This document shows positions 41,749 to 50,687 of a stretch of 64,000 nucleotides of DNA, in pieces. A model generated the notes under the pieces. The model was not told where the DNA came from, searched no databases, and saw nothing but the letters and a program-made list of their open reading frames with translations. Positions within the stretch are counted from its first letter, which is position 1; every line of letters begins with the position of its first letter. Made by a program: the position numbers and the translations under genes. This DNA comes from Bacteroidota bacterium (GTDB lineage Bacteria > Bacteroidota > Ignavibacteria > UBA10030 > UBA8401). Location: NCBI GenBank assembly GCA_041658205.1, contig JBBAAO010000002.1:496001-560000 (forward strand). Direction: 5' to 3'.

Positions 41749-42228
41749 ATGAAACAATCGTCAATCATTGATGCTCTTGTTCAACAACTTGAAGAATCAT
41801 ATCACACACGTGCCTGGCATGGTACGAATCTTCGTGGCTCCATCCGCGGACTCTCCCTTGATCAGATCTGCTGGCGCCCATCCGCGAAACGGCATAACAT
41901 TTGGGAAGTTGTTGTTCATTGCGCGTATTGGAAATATATTGTGCGCCGCCGGTTGACCGGCGAAAAACATGGATCGTTTCCGTTAAAAGGAAGTAATTTT
42001 TTTCAACGCCCCGAAAATCGAATAGCATCCGCTTGGAAAAAAGACATTCAACTTCTCGAAGAAATGCACCAGTTACTTGTTGACGAGGTTAAAAAAATCT
42101 CGACGGAAGATTTAGGTAAATATCCTCATGGGAGCAAATTCAGCAACCTCCAAACCATCACAGGTATTGCAATGCACGACGTGTATCACGCAGGACAGAT
42201 ACAATTGTTAAAGAGACTGCAAAAGTGA
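41749..42228 (+). CDS. DinB family protein (putative metal-dependent thiol transferase)
   Basis: This encodes 159 residues in a four-helix bundle. Metal-ligand histidines in family positions are VVHCAYWKYIV (first His) and HDVYHAGQIQLL (two His). PSAKRHNIWE precedes the first. DinB/BstA-like proteins are thought to transfer thiols such as bacillithiol, but the substrate here is unknown. Start ATG 41749, with AGAGGAC about 7 bases upstream. Stands alone, followed by a period-7 repeat. Confidence 0.78.
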   Translation: MKQSSIIDALVQQLEESYHTRAWHGTNLRGSIRGLSLDQICWRPSAKRHNIWEVVVHCAYWKYIVRRRLTGEKHGSFPLKGSNFFQRPENRIASAWKKDIQLLEEMHQLLVDEVKKISTEDLGKYPHGSKFSNLQTITGIAMHDVYHAGQIQLLKRLQK

Positions 42229-42233
42229 AATTC

Positions 42234-42261
42234 GAACTTCCAAATTCCAAATAACAAATTT
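42234..42261. repeat. Period-7 repeat, CAAATTC family
   Basis: Words GAACTTC, CAAATTC, CAAATAA and CAAATTT start 5 bases after the DinB stop codon, in the spacer before the Ca2+/H+ antiporter gene. Confidence 0.6.
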
Positions 42262-42338
42262 AAAATCAAAACGATAAACTCTGAATTCAGGATCTTGCAT
42301 CCAGTATGCTGAATCTTTAACCTTATTTCGCCTCCTTT

Positions 42339-43427
42339 ATGAATCGATTCTTCAAACCCTCTCTTGATTGGTTATTACTTTTTGTTCCATTGACGATCCT
42401 TGGTGAGTATGCGTTTCATTTTTCAGAAACGACATTGTTTCTTTTTTCGTGTATTTCTATTGTTCCTTTGGCAGGCTGGCTTGGAAAAGCAACGGAACAT
42501 CTTGCAGAAAAAACCGGTGAAGGGATCGGCGGATTGTTGAATGCTACTTTTGGCAACGCTGCAGAATTGATTATTGCGTTAATGGCTTTGCAGGCGGGAC
42601 TGTATGATGTTGTGAAAGCCTCCATTACCGGATCGATTATCGGAAATATTCTGTTGGTTCTTGGTGCATCGCTGTTAGCAGGGGGATTGAAGCATAAAAC
42701 ATTGACGTTCAGTGCTGCAGGAGCGCGTGCTCTTTCGACCATGCTTACACTGGCATCCATTGGATTGATTGGTCCCGCAGTGTTTCACTATTTTGGCGGG
42801 AAAGATATTGCTGATCGTGAAGCTGATCTCAGTATGGAGATTGCTGTTGTTCTTGTTGTTACGTACGGGTTGAGTCTTCTTTTTTCCTTAAAGACTCATA
42901 AACAACTCTTTATCGGCGAAGCAGCAGAGGCGGCAAAGATTGAAAATGAACATCGCAAAGCATGGAGTTTAGCACGATCGTTTACTGTATTAGCGGTTGC
43001 AACATTTTTTATTGCGTGGATGAGTGAAATTCTTGTGGCTTCAGTTTCGCATGCGGCCGAGGCAATGGGAATGACGAGTATTTTTGTGGGAGTGATTGTT
43101 GTTGCCATTATTGGAAATGCGGCAGAACACAGCACAGCGATCCTTGTTGCTATGAAGAACCGAATGGATCTCAGTTTGGGAATTGCAATCGGGAGCAGCA
43201 TTCAAGTGGCGCTTTTCGTCTCTCCGGTACTTGTTTTTGCAAGTTATTTTTTGGGACCGAAACCGATGGATCTTGTCTTTACGCCGATTGAATTACTTGC
43301 CATTGCGCTTTCAGCATTGATCACAGAACAAATTGCCAGCGATGGAGAAAGTAATTGGCTGGAGGGTGTGCAGTTGATCTCTGTCTATATCATTTTTGCG
43401 TTGGTGTTTTACTTTTTACCGGGATAG
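42339..43427 (+). CDS. Ca2+/H+ antiporter (CaCA superfamily)
   Basis: This encodes 362 residues with about 11 membrane helices. The two alpha-repeat motifs are complete: GLLNATFGNAAELIIALMAL in the first half and IIGNAAEHSTAILVAMKNRM in the second, with the Glu residues that bind cation. SSIQVALFVSPVLV also fits. An acidic/charged loop lies at about 170-205. The protein would export Ca2+ in exchange for H+. Monocistronic, ending at the terminator at 43480-43520. Confidence 0.93.
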   Translation: MNRFFKPSLDWLLLFVPLTILGEYAFHFSETTLFLFSCISIVPLAGWLGKATEHLAEKTGEGIGGLLNATFGNAAELIIALMALQAGLYDVVKASITGSIIGNILLVLGASLLAGGLKHKTLTFSAAGARALSTMLTLASIGLIGPAVFHYFGGKDIADREADLSMEIAVVLVVTYGLSLLFSLKTHKQLFIGEAAEAAKIENEHRKAWSLARSFTVLAVATFFIAWMSEILVASVSHAAEAMGMTSIFVGVIVVAIIGNAAEHSTAILVAMKNRMDLSLGIAIGSSIQVALFVSPVLVFASYFLGPKPMDLVFTPIELLAIALSALITEQIASDGESNWLEGVQLISVYIIFALVFYFLPG

Positions 43428-43479
43428 ATTTAGAGAGAATTGCAAGCATAACAGAAAAAGGTTACATTTACAGAGAATG

Positions 43480-43520
43480 AATCCGCAGAGGTGGCATTTA
43501 AGGCTTACTGCGGATTTTTT
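43480..43520 (+). terminator. Intrinsic terminator between cax and the hsd operon
   Basis: A 9-bp stem AATCCGCAG/CTGCGGATT (43480-43488 with 43508-43516) has a 19-base loop and ends in six Ts. It separates the antiporter from hsdR, covers the GTG at 43491, and so supports the hsdR start at 43527. Confidence 0.75.
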
Positions 43521-43526
43521 GTATTG

Positions 43527-45854
43527 ATGAATATGGAAAACATTAATAAAAAAGAACTTTCTGAGCGCGATATTTGCTCTCTCTATATTCGACCTGCTGT
43601 TGCAGATGCGGGCTGGGATAGTTTTACTCAAATCCGTGAAGAAGTTAATTTTACTAAGGGAAAAGTTGTTGTCCGCGGCAATGCTGTCTTTCGTGAAAAA
43701 CCATTGCGAGCAGATTTCATCTTGTATTATAAATCGAACGTACCATTGGCAATTATTGAAGCAAAAGACAATACGCATGGCGTTGGTGATGGAATGCAAC
43801 AAGCACTTCGGTATGCAGAAAAACTACAAGTTCCTTTCGTCTTTAGTTCCAACGGTGATTCGTTTTTAGAACACGATAGATTAGTTACAAACGGTGTTGT
43901 TGAACGTGAAATATCACTGAATCAATTCCCATCGCCAGAAGAATTATGGAAGAAATATTGTAATGCTAAAAATATTTCATCTGAGATTCAATCTGTAGTT
44001 ACTCAAGATTATTATTCTGATGGTAGCAAAAAAGAACCACGATATTTTCAGATGAGTGCAATCAACAAAACGATTGAAGCTATTGCAAAGGGACAAAATC
44101 GAATTTTGTTGGTTATGGCGACTGGAACTGGTAAAACCTACACGGCTTTTCAGATTATTTGGCGTTTATGGAAAGCAAAAAAGAAAAAACGAATTCTCTT
44201 TTTAGCAGATCGAAATATTCTTGTTGACCAAACTATGGTGAATGATTTTAAACCGTTTGGTGGCGTAATGACAAAAATTACCGATCGTACGATTGACAAG
44301 TCGTACGAGGTATATATGTCGTTGTATCAAGCGATTACCGGTCCGAAGGAAGAACAAAAAGTTTACAAAGAATTTTCTCCTGATTTTTTTGACCTTATTG
44401 TTATCGATGAATGTCATCGTGGTAGTGCCGATGAAGACAGTGCTTGGAGAGAGATACTTGAATATTTTAGCTCTGCAACTCATATTGGATTAACTGCTAC
44501 GCCAAAAGAAACTGAATATATCTCAAACATTGATTATTTCGGTGACCCCGTATTTTTCTATTCATTAAAAGAAGGAATAGAAGACGGTTTTCTTGCTCCC
44601 TACAAAGTTATTCGCATTGATCTCGACAAAGATTTATTAGGTTGGAGACCAACAAAAGGACAAAGGGATAAATTAGGTCAAGAAATTGAGGATAGGATTT
44701 ATAATCAAATAGATTTTGACAAAACACTTGTCCTCGAAAAGCGAACAGAACTTGTTGCTCAAAAAATTACTGATTTTTTAACTCGAACAAACCGTTTTGA
44801 TAAAACCATTGTCTTTTGTGAAGATATTGATCACGCAGAACGAATGAGACAACAATTGGTGAATTGTAATTCTGATCTTGTTAACGAAAACAGAAAATAT
44901 GTAATGAAAATAACCGGAGATGATCTTGTTGGTAAAATGGAACTTGATAATTTTATTTTACCCGACAGTAAATATCCTGTCATTGCTACAACCTCAAAAT
45001 TAATGTCAACGGGAATCGATGCACAAACGTGTAAGCTGATTGTTATTGATCAGAACATCCAATCTGTCTCGCTCTTTAAGCAAATAATCGGACGCGGGAC
45101 GCGAATTAATGAAGATTATCAGAAATTATTTTTTACGATAATGGATTTCCGCAAGGCAACGGAGCATTTTTCAGATCCCGATTTTGATGGTATTCCTATT
45201 CCCATAGATGGGGACGGCGATGGAAACAACGGTGGAAATAATTCGGGTGGAGGAGGAGGTGGTGGGGGTGTGGGTGGAGAAGGTGAACCAAGACCGAAAT
45301 ATTATGTGAATAACGTTTCTGTTTTTGTTGTTGCAGAACGAGTACAATTTTATGACAAAGATGGAAAACTTGTTACTGAATCTTTGAAAGATTACACAAG
45401 GAAGAATATTCTTAAGGAATATTCTTCCCTTGATCAATTCCTTATTCTTTGGAATAAATCCTCGCAAAAAAGCGCAATTATAGAAGAAATGAAAGAGCAT
45501 GGAATTTTTATTGAGGCTATGGAAGAAGAAGTCAGTAGAAATATTGATCCATTTGATTTAGTCTGCCACGTTGCATTCGATCAACCTCCGCTCACCCGTA
45601 AAGAACGTGCGAACAATGTAAAAAAAAGAAATTATTTCACAAAATATGGTGGTAAAGCGAGAGAAATTCTTTCTGCACTAATAGATAAATATGCCGATGA
45701 AGGAATTGAAAATATTGAAGATATTCGAATTCTGAGAGTAAAACCGATTAAAGATTTTGGTACCCCGTATGAGATTTTTGAAGCATTTGGAAGTAAAGAG
45801 CAATACGAACAAGCAGTTTTAGAATTAGAACAACAACTTTATCAAGCAGCATAA
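43527..45854 (+). CDS. hsdR: Type I restriction endonuclease subunit R
   Basis: This encodes 775 residues from ATG 43527. The nuclease core at about 55-80 has the D...ExK pattern (RADFILYY then LAIIEAKDN). The SF2 translocase has MATGTGKTYTAF, DECHRG, GLTATPKE and later IGRGTRI. A Gly/Asn-rich linker (about 560-590, including eight consecutive Gly) precedes the C-terminal EcoEI-type domain that docks to HsdM. The subunit cleaves unmodified DNA after translocating it. First gene of a six-gene operon; its stop is 4 bases before hsdM. Confidence 0.95.
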   Translation: MNMENINKKELSERDICSLYIRPAVADAGWDSFTQIREEVNFTKGKVVVRGNAVFREKPLRADFILYYKSNVPLAIIEAKDNTHGVGDGMQQALRYAEKLQVPFVFSSNGDSFLEHDRLVTNGVVEREISLNQFPSPEELWKKYCNAKNISSEIQSVVTQDYYSDGSKKEPRYFQMSAINKTIEAIAKGQNRILLVMATGTGKTYTAFQIIWRLWKAKKKKRILFLADRNILVDQTMVNDFKPFGGVMTKITDRTIDKSYEVYMSLYQAITGPKEEQKVYKEFSPDFFDLIVIDECHRGSADEDSAWREILEYFSSATHIGLTATPKETEYISNIDYFGDPVFFYSLKEGIEDGFLAPYKVIRIDLDKDLLGWRPTKGQRDKLGQEIEDRIYNQIDFDKTLVLEKRTELVAQKITDFLTRTNRFDKTIVFCEDIDHAERMRQQLVNCNSDLVNENRKYVMKITGDDLVGKMELDNFILPDSKYPVIATTSKLMSTGIDAQTCKLIVIDQNIQSVSLFKQIIGRGTRINEDYQKLFFTIMDFRKATEHFSDPDFDGIPIPIDGDGDGNNGGNNSGGGGGGGGVGGEGEPRPKYYVNNVSVFVVAERVQFYDKDGKLVTESLKDYTRKNILKEYSSLDQFLILWNKSSQKSAIIEEMKEHGIFIEAMEEEVSRNIDPFDLVCHVAFDQPPLTRKERANNVKKRNYFTKYGGKAREILSALIDKYADEGIENIEDIRILRVKPIKDFGTPYEIFEAFGSKEQYEQAVLELEQQLYQAA

Positions 45855-45858
45855 AACT

Positions 45859-47505
45859 ATGTCAATCAGTGGTGTAATAAAAAGCATTCAAGATATAATG
45901 TGGAAAGATGTCGGCCTTGACGGCGATGCACAGCGTATCAGTCAATTAGGATGGATGCTCTTCTTAAAAATTCTTGATGATCAGGAAAAACAATTTGAAT
46001 TACTGAATAGTAAATACAAATCCGTCATTCCTCAAAAGTACCGATGGAGAACGTGGGCGGAAAATCCGGAAGGACTGACCGGCGAAGATTTAATTGAGTT
46101 TGTGAACAACGAATTATTCAGAAGATTGAAAGAACTCCCTTCAAATGGAAATCCTGAACGAACATATATTGTTCGTTCGGTTTTTGAAGATACGTTTAAT
46201 TATATGAAGTCCGGCACGTTAATGCGTCAGGTGATCAATAAAATTAACGGTGCAATCGATTTTAAAAAATCGGAAGATCGTCACATCCTTGGTGATATTT
46301 ACGAACAAATTCTTAAAGACTTGCAAAGCGCAGGTAATGCCGGAGAGTATTATACTCCACGCCCAATTACGCAATTTATGGTTGAAATGATTGATCCGCA
46401 ACTCGGAGAAAAAGTGTTTGACCCTGCTTGCGGGACAGGCGGTTTTCTTACTTGCACAATCGAACATGTTCGAAAGGAATATGTTCGCACTACAAAACAA
46501 GAGGACAAATTACAAAAAAGTATTTATGGTGTTGAGAAAAAGCCTCTTCCGCATTTGTTGTGTATGACCAATATGTTGTTGCATGAGGTTGAGGTTCCAT
46601 CCAATATCCTTCACGACAATACTCTTGCTAAACCATTTAGTGATTATAAAAAAGAAGATGAAGTGGACATCGTGCTTACAAACCCGCCGTTTGGCGGAAT
46701 GGAAGAAGACGGCATTGCTGGTAACTTTCCAGCAGCGTATCGCACAAAAGAGACTGCGGATCTTTTTCTTGTGCTTATAACAAAAATATTAAAAGAAGGC
46801 GGAAGAGCGGCGATTGTATTGCCGGACGGATCGTTGACCGGAGACGGTTTAAAGCTTCGTATTCGTCAAAAATTGCTGGAAGAGTGTAATGTGCATACAA
46901 TTGTGCGGTTGCCAAATTCTGTTTTTCAGCCATACGCTTCAGTGGCAACAAATTTGATTTTTTTTGAGAAAGGAAAACCGACTAAAGAGATTTGGTATTA
47001 CGAACATCGTTTGCCCGAAACGCAAAAGGCATACAGCAAAACAAGACCGATCCAATTAAAAGAATTTGAACCAATCCGTAAATGGTGGAAAAAACGAAAA
47101 GAAAGTGAAATCAGTTGGAAGTTAAATATCGGGCAAAAAATTACCGAAGCCAAAAAAGAGGCAAAACAGTATTGGGAAGCAGCAATAAACGCGCAAAGTA
47201 TTATTGATGCCCATAAAAAAAGGATTACAAGAATTGATGATGACCTAAAAGGAAAAGAAGAGAAACAACCATTACTTGAAGAAAGACAAAGACTTCAAAG
47301 TGAGATTGGTGCGCAGGAAAAAATTGTTAAAGAACAACAGCAAAATGGTGATTCAATTTATGGTGCGGCATTTGAATTGGATATAAAAAACCCGGTAGCT
47401 CAGAAAGAAAGTGTAGAATATACAAGTAAAGAAATTATTGAAAAGTTGAATAAATCATTTGCAAAGAGTTTAGAATTAATTGAACACATTAAATCAGAAT
47501 TGTAG
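45859..47505 (+). CDS. hsdM: Type I DNA adenine methyltransferase subunit M
   Basis: This encodes 548 residues. N-terminal HsdM helical domain at about 1-130. SAM motif I is FDPACGTGGFLT and catalytic motif IV is TNPPFGG (N6-adenine methylation). GEYYTPRPITQFM precedes the SAM site. A coiled coil at about 420-500 (AKKEAKQYWEAAINAQS, EEKQPLLEERQRLQSEI) holds HsdS. Lies 4 bases after hsdR and 10 before hsdS. Confidence 0.96.
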   Translation: MSISGVIKSIQDIMWKDVGLDGDAQRISQLGWMLFLKILDDQEKQFELLNSKYKSVIPQKYRWRTWAENPEGLTGEDLIEFVNNELFRRLKELPSNGNPERTYIVRSVFEDTFNYMKSGTLMRQVINKINGAIDFKKSEDRHILGDIYEQILKDLQSAGNAGEYYTPRPITQFMVEMIDPQLGEKVFDPACGTGGFLTCTIEHVRKEYVRTTKQEDKLQKSIYGVEKKPLPHLLCMTNMLLHEVEVPSNILHDNTLAKPFSDYKKEDEVDIVLTNPPFGGMEEDGIAGNFPAAYRTKETADLFLVLITKILKEGGRAAIVLPDGSLTGDGLKLRIRQKLLEECNVHTIVRLPNSVFQPYASVATNLIFFEKGKPTKEIWYYEHRLPETQKAYSKTRPIQLKEFEPIRKWWKKRKESEISWKLNIGQKITEAKKEAKQYWEAAINAQSIIDAHKKRITRIDDDLKGKEEKQPLLEERQRLQSEIGAQEKIVKEQQQNGDSIYGAAFELDIKNPVAQKESVEYTSKEIIEKLNKSFAKSLELIEHIKSEL

Positions 47506-47515
47506 AACTTCATAA

Positions 47516-48865
47516 ATGCCATCCAAGATCACCTCATTCAGAGATTTCTTACTACCAAGAGAAGAGCGATTTAAACCAGACGATGCTGCAATAAATGGTC
47601 TAAAAAGAATCGATAAAATTGATTTTTCTGGCGCAATTTACCTTTCTGAGAAAACATCGAACACCGATATGATTTTGATAAAGAAGGGTGATTTGGTGAT
47701 CTCCGGAATAAATGTTGCCAAAGGTGCCGTTGCTATTTACGAAGGGGACGAAGATATAACCGCAACCATCCATTACTCATCATATTCGTATGATGAACAA
47801 CAGATCAATAAAGATTACTTGAAATGGTTTTTAAAAAGTGCTGCTTTTATTAATTTAATTAAAGCAAAAATTCCTGGCGGAATAAAGACCGAAATAAAAC
47901 CTAAACACTTTTTACCACTTGAGATATTATTGCCGGGATTAAATTCTCAAAAACAAATTGTAAATAAAATATTAGAAACTGAATTAGAATATAAACAACT
48001 CCAAATTGAAATCGAGAATCAACAACAATTCCTCAAGCAATTGCGCCAGCAAATTTTACAGGATGCAATACAAGGTAAACTGGTATCTCATAATCCGAAT
48101 GCTGAACCTGCAACCAATCTTCTTGCACGAATAAAAGAAGAAAAACAAAAACTTCTTTCGGCTGGGGAAATAAAAAAAGAAAAGCCGTTACCCCTGATTA
48201 AACCTGAAGAAATCCCTTTTGATCTACCAAAAGGTTGGATGTGGTGTAGATTAGGAGAAGTAATTGATTTAATTTCTGGGCAACATATTGAAGTACAAGA
48301 CTATAACTTAAAAGGTGAAGGAAATCCATATCTAACAGGCCCGTCTGATTTTGGCGAAATACATCCAAAGTTTTCAAAATGGTCAACAAAACCCAAGGTT
48401 ATCGCAATGAAAAATGATATCCTCATTACAGTGAAAGGATCAGGAGTCGGGAAAACAAATATTCTTCATGAAGACAATATTGCAATTTCAAGACAGCTTA
48501 TGGCTGTTCGAAATATGGGTGTTAATCTAAAATTCTTAAACTTTTATCTGCAAACAAAATTTGAACAATTTCAATCTCAAAAAGATGGTCTTATACCTGG
48601 GATAAATCGAGACACTGTTTTGCTCAAATGTTTTCCGCTTCCACCATTCACTGAACAAAAACGTATTACTGATGCTATCGAAAAAATTATGCAATTTAGT
48701 GCACAACTAGATAATCAAATCACTTCATCAGAAACTCTTTCCAAACAGTTAAAAAATGTAGTTTTGAGAGATGCATTTGAGAGTAAAAAAAACTATAAAA
48801 ACCCACCTCTCGGATATCAAATCGCTGCCGAGCCTAAAGTAAAATATAAATCATCTAATGCTTAA
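47516..48865 (+). CDS. hsdS: Type I specificity subunit S
   Basis: This encodes 449 residues. Two target-recognition domains lie at about 1-150 and 230-400, each followed by a helical conserved region (QQFLKQLRQQILQDAIQGKL and SETLSKQLKNVVLRDAFES). Dimerising coiled-coil arms set the spacing between half-sites. The recognised DNA sequence cannot be inferred. The last 8 bases overlap the ATG of the following GHKL ATPase gene, so transcription and translation run on beyond the classical hsd genes. Confidence 0.93.
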   Translation: MPSKITSFRDFLLPREERFKPDDAAINGLKRIDKIDFSGAIYLSEKTSNTDMILIKKGDLVISGINVAKGAVAIYEGDEDITATIHYSSYSYDEQQINKDYLKWFLKSAAFINLIKAKIPGGIKTEIKPKHFLPLEILLPGLNSQKQIVNKILETELEYKQLQIEIENQQQFLKQLRQQILQDAIQGKLVSHNPNAEPATNLLARIKEEKQKLLSAGEIKKEKPLPLIKPEEIPFDLPKGWMWCRLGEVIDLISGQHIEVQDYNLKGEGNPYLTGPSDFGEIHPKFSKWSTKPKVIAMKNDILITVKGSGVGKTNILHEDNIAISRQLMAVRNMGVNLKFLNFYLQTKFEQFQSQKDGLIPGINRDTVLLKCFPLPPFTEQKRITDAIEKIMQFSAQLDNQITSSETLSKQLKNVVLRDAFESKKNYKNPPLGYQIAAEPKVKYKSSNA

Positions 48866-49709
48866 CTTTAGTATAAATCATCAATCGTTTGGTCAACTTG
48901 CACTGTTCAAAAAACAAATTGAACAGTGCAAACGTGAACTATTTATTGCTAAAGTAAATTTTCTCCGTCCATATTGTGTAGTCTATTTAGATCAATTGTT
49001 ATTGTTACAAAACAAACAGAAGAAAATACAATTTCAATCTATTTACGATGGAGCAAATCAATACCTGAAACAAGTTGGTTTTGAATTTATTCATCCAAAC
49101 AGCAAAGGGTGCGATAGTTTTAATCAAACAGAGATTATTTGTTTAAAAAGGTTTTCTGGCACATTAAGTGTGATAGAAGAACAAGTAGTGCAATGGATAT
49201 TAAATGACATTGTCCCATTTTTACCAACGATTGAAGAAAAATTGCGTAAAAAAATAGTAAAGAACTTATGGGAAATAGTTAATAATGGGTTATCTCACGG
49301 TGAAGGTGAGTTCGGCGTTTCTGCATGTGGCCAATTTTATCCACTGAAAGGTTATTTTGAGGTGGCATTTTATGACTCAGGGTATGGAATACCAACATTG
49401 ACAAGAAATTATTTAAAAGATAAAGCTCCTGCAAGTGATTCAGAGTGCATCACTTGGGCGGTTCAGGAGGGTAATTCAACCCGCCCATTTGAGGAGTCTG
49501 CCGGTATGGGGTTGCATCTTTTGCGGAGATTCCTTACTGTTAATCACGGAACTTTTCAAATCGCGTCTGGTGTTGGTTATTATGCTGATGATAGTGTGAC
49601 CCCTGCCGTTAAGCTCAGAAATTATATTGATGGAACATTGGTCAATATTCGTGTTATCTATGACAATTATACATATCAATTAAAAGGCGAGAACAATGAA
49701 GACAATTAA
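48858..49709 (+). CDS. GHKL-type (histidine-kinase-like) ATPase in the hsd operon
   Basis: This encodes 283 residues. GHKL ATP-site motifs are visible: N-box NLWEIVNNGLSHG (Glu139, Asn142/143, His147), G1 box DSGYGIP (Asp173, Gly175, Gly177) and G2 box AGMGLHLLRR (215-224). There is no phospho-acceptor His domain, so it is not a normal sensor kinase; it resembles anti-sigma kinases such as SpoIIAB/RsbW or GHKL modules of defence systems. Residues 1-120 are unlike anything recognised. It starts 8 bases inside hsdS and overlaps the next gene by 14 bases. Composition is visibly A+T-rich. Confidence 0.8.
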   Translation: MLNFSINHQSFGQLALFKKQIEQCKRELFIAKVNFLRPYCVVYLDQLLLLQNKQKKIQFQSIYDGANQYLKQVGFEFIHPNSKGCDSFNQTEIICLKRFSGTLSVIEEQVVQWILNDIVPFLPTIEEKLRKKIVKNLWEIVNNGLSHGEGEFGVSACGQFYPLKGYFEVAFYDSGYGIPTLTRNYLKDKAPASDSECITWAVQEGNSTRPFEESAGMGLHLLRRFLTVNHGTFQIASGVGYYADDSVTPAVKLRNYIDGTLVNIRVIYDNYTYQLKGENNEDN

Positions 49710-50052
49710 AGTTGTTTCGCTCGTAGGAAATCCTTGTTTACTCTCTCCCGATAAAGGAACATCGTTATATCAATCGATTAACGATGGTTTGCAGGAAGCA
49801 TCTCCCGTAGTGGTAGATTTTGCGGGGTATGAGTTCCTTTCGAGTACATTTCTTAATCACTCATTCGGTCAGTTATGTATTGATAATGATTGGGATGATA
49901 CCGCATTTAAGGAAAAAGTTTCCATCGTGGGAATGGAAGAAGACGATGTTGATGAGGTTGCAATTACTGTGCATAATGCACAGTTGCGTCGCACGTTGAA
50001 ACTACAACACATTTCACCCGCAGAATATTATTCGCAACGACTTCCCGCGTAA
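49696..50052 (+). CDS. STAS-like (DUF4325-like) small protein
   Basis: This encodes 118 residues in a predicted alpha/beta STAS-like fold. The strand-turn-helix VVVDFAGYEFLSSTFLNHSF (39-58) aligns with the phospho-acceptor region of anti-anti-sigma proteins such as SpoIIAA, placing Ser50 (with Thr51) at the phosphorylated position. This is the DUF4325 pattern. The gene overlaps the GHKL ATPase by 14 bases and ends 3 bases before the PIN gene, so the three are coupled. A role as substrate or antagonist of the ATPase is inferred, not shown. Confidence 0.65.
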   Translation: MKTIKVVSLVGNPCLLSPDKGTSLYQSINDGLQEASPVVVDFAGYEFLSSTFLNHSFGQLCIDNDWDDTAFKEKVSIVGMEEDDVDEVAITVHNAQLRRTLKLQHISPAEYYSQRLPA

Positions 50053-50055
50053 ACA

Positions 50056-50676
50056 ATGGCTACAGTTATAGACGCATTGAGTATTGTTGAAAATAAAAAG
50101 AGGCTTCCGTGTGGAGCCTTTTTTGTTGATACGAATATTATCATTGATTATAAAGATCCGTTTTCAACGTCACTTGAAGATAGAAGGATTGCTTTGTTGA
50201 ATGCTGATCTCGGTAAAGTTTTACATTATTTAAAATCCTTATCGCTGGTTTCCCATACTACGGTGAGTGTTGCTGTAGAGTATTATAAACATTTGCAAGT
50301 CGGTTATTACCGTACGCAAACGGGGTCATTAAAATTTGAAACAAATGAATTTAAAAAACAGAGAGCTAACGACATTGCTTTTTTTACTGGATGGGATTTA
50401 CAAATTAAAACTTTCAAAAAACTATTTAAAAAAAACTTTCCCATACATTTTGATTCTACATTCACACCGGATATCTTAGAAACTTTTGAGGGAAGTAAAG
50501 TCGATTTTGGAGATCATCTATTATATAACTATATGATTTCCTGTCCCGAAGCATTACGATGTATCTTTACGAATGACAGTGACTTTTATTCGTATGAAGG
50601 TGAGTTTTACTTGTTGACGACTAATAAAAAGATTATTTCACAAGCTAAAGACGATAAGAAACTTTTCACGATATAG
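50056..50676 (+). CDS. PIN-domain protein, putative RNase
   Basis: This encodes 206 residues. PIN-type acidic residues are in order: Asp25 in FFVDTNIIID, Glu75 in VSVAVEYYKHL, Asp150/Asp153 in SKVDFGDHLLY, and Asp174/Asp176 in FTNDSDFYS, enough for a metal-dependent RNase site. A helical lobe of about 95-140 separates the second and third acids. PIN proteins are often toxins, but no VapB-like antitoxin gene is adjacent; the STAS and GHKL partners upstream may control it instead. Last gene of the operon; a kinase-like gene converges on it 11 bases away. Confidence 0.72.
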   Translation: MATVIDALSIVENKKRLPCGAFFVDTNIIIDYKDPFSTSLEDRRIALLNADLGKVLHYLKSLSLVSHTTVSVAVEYYKHLQVGYYRTQTGSLKFETNEFKKQRANDIAFFTGWDLQIKTFKKLFKKNFPIHFDSTFTPDILETFEGSKVDFGDHLLYNYMISCPEALRCIFTNDSDFYSYEGEFYLLTTNKKIISQAKDDKKLFTI

Positions 50677-50687
50677 TTCCAAAAAAC

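Noticed and set aside
43527..48865. Interpretation as a BREX, DISARM or type III system
   Set aside because: The R-M-S order, HsdS with two recognition domains and an R subunit with its own ExK nuclease fit type I; hallmark BREX/DISARM genes are absent.
50056..50676. VapC toxin of a standard VapBC pair
   Set aside because: At 206 residues it is longer than typical VapC and no VapB-like antitoxin is adjacent.
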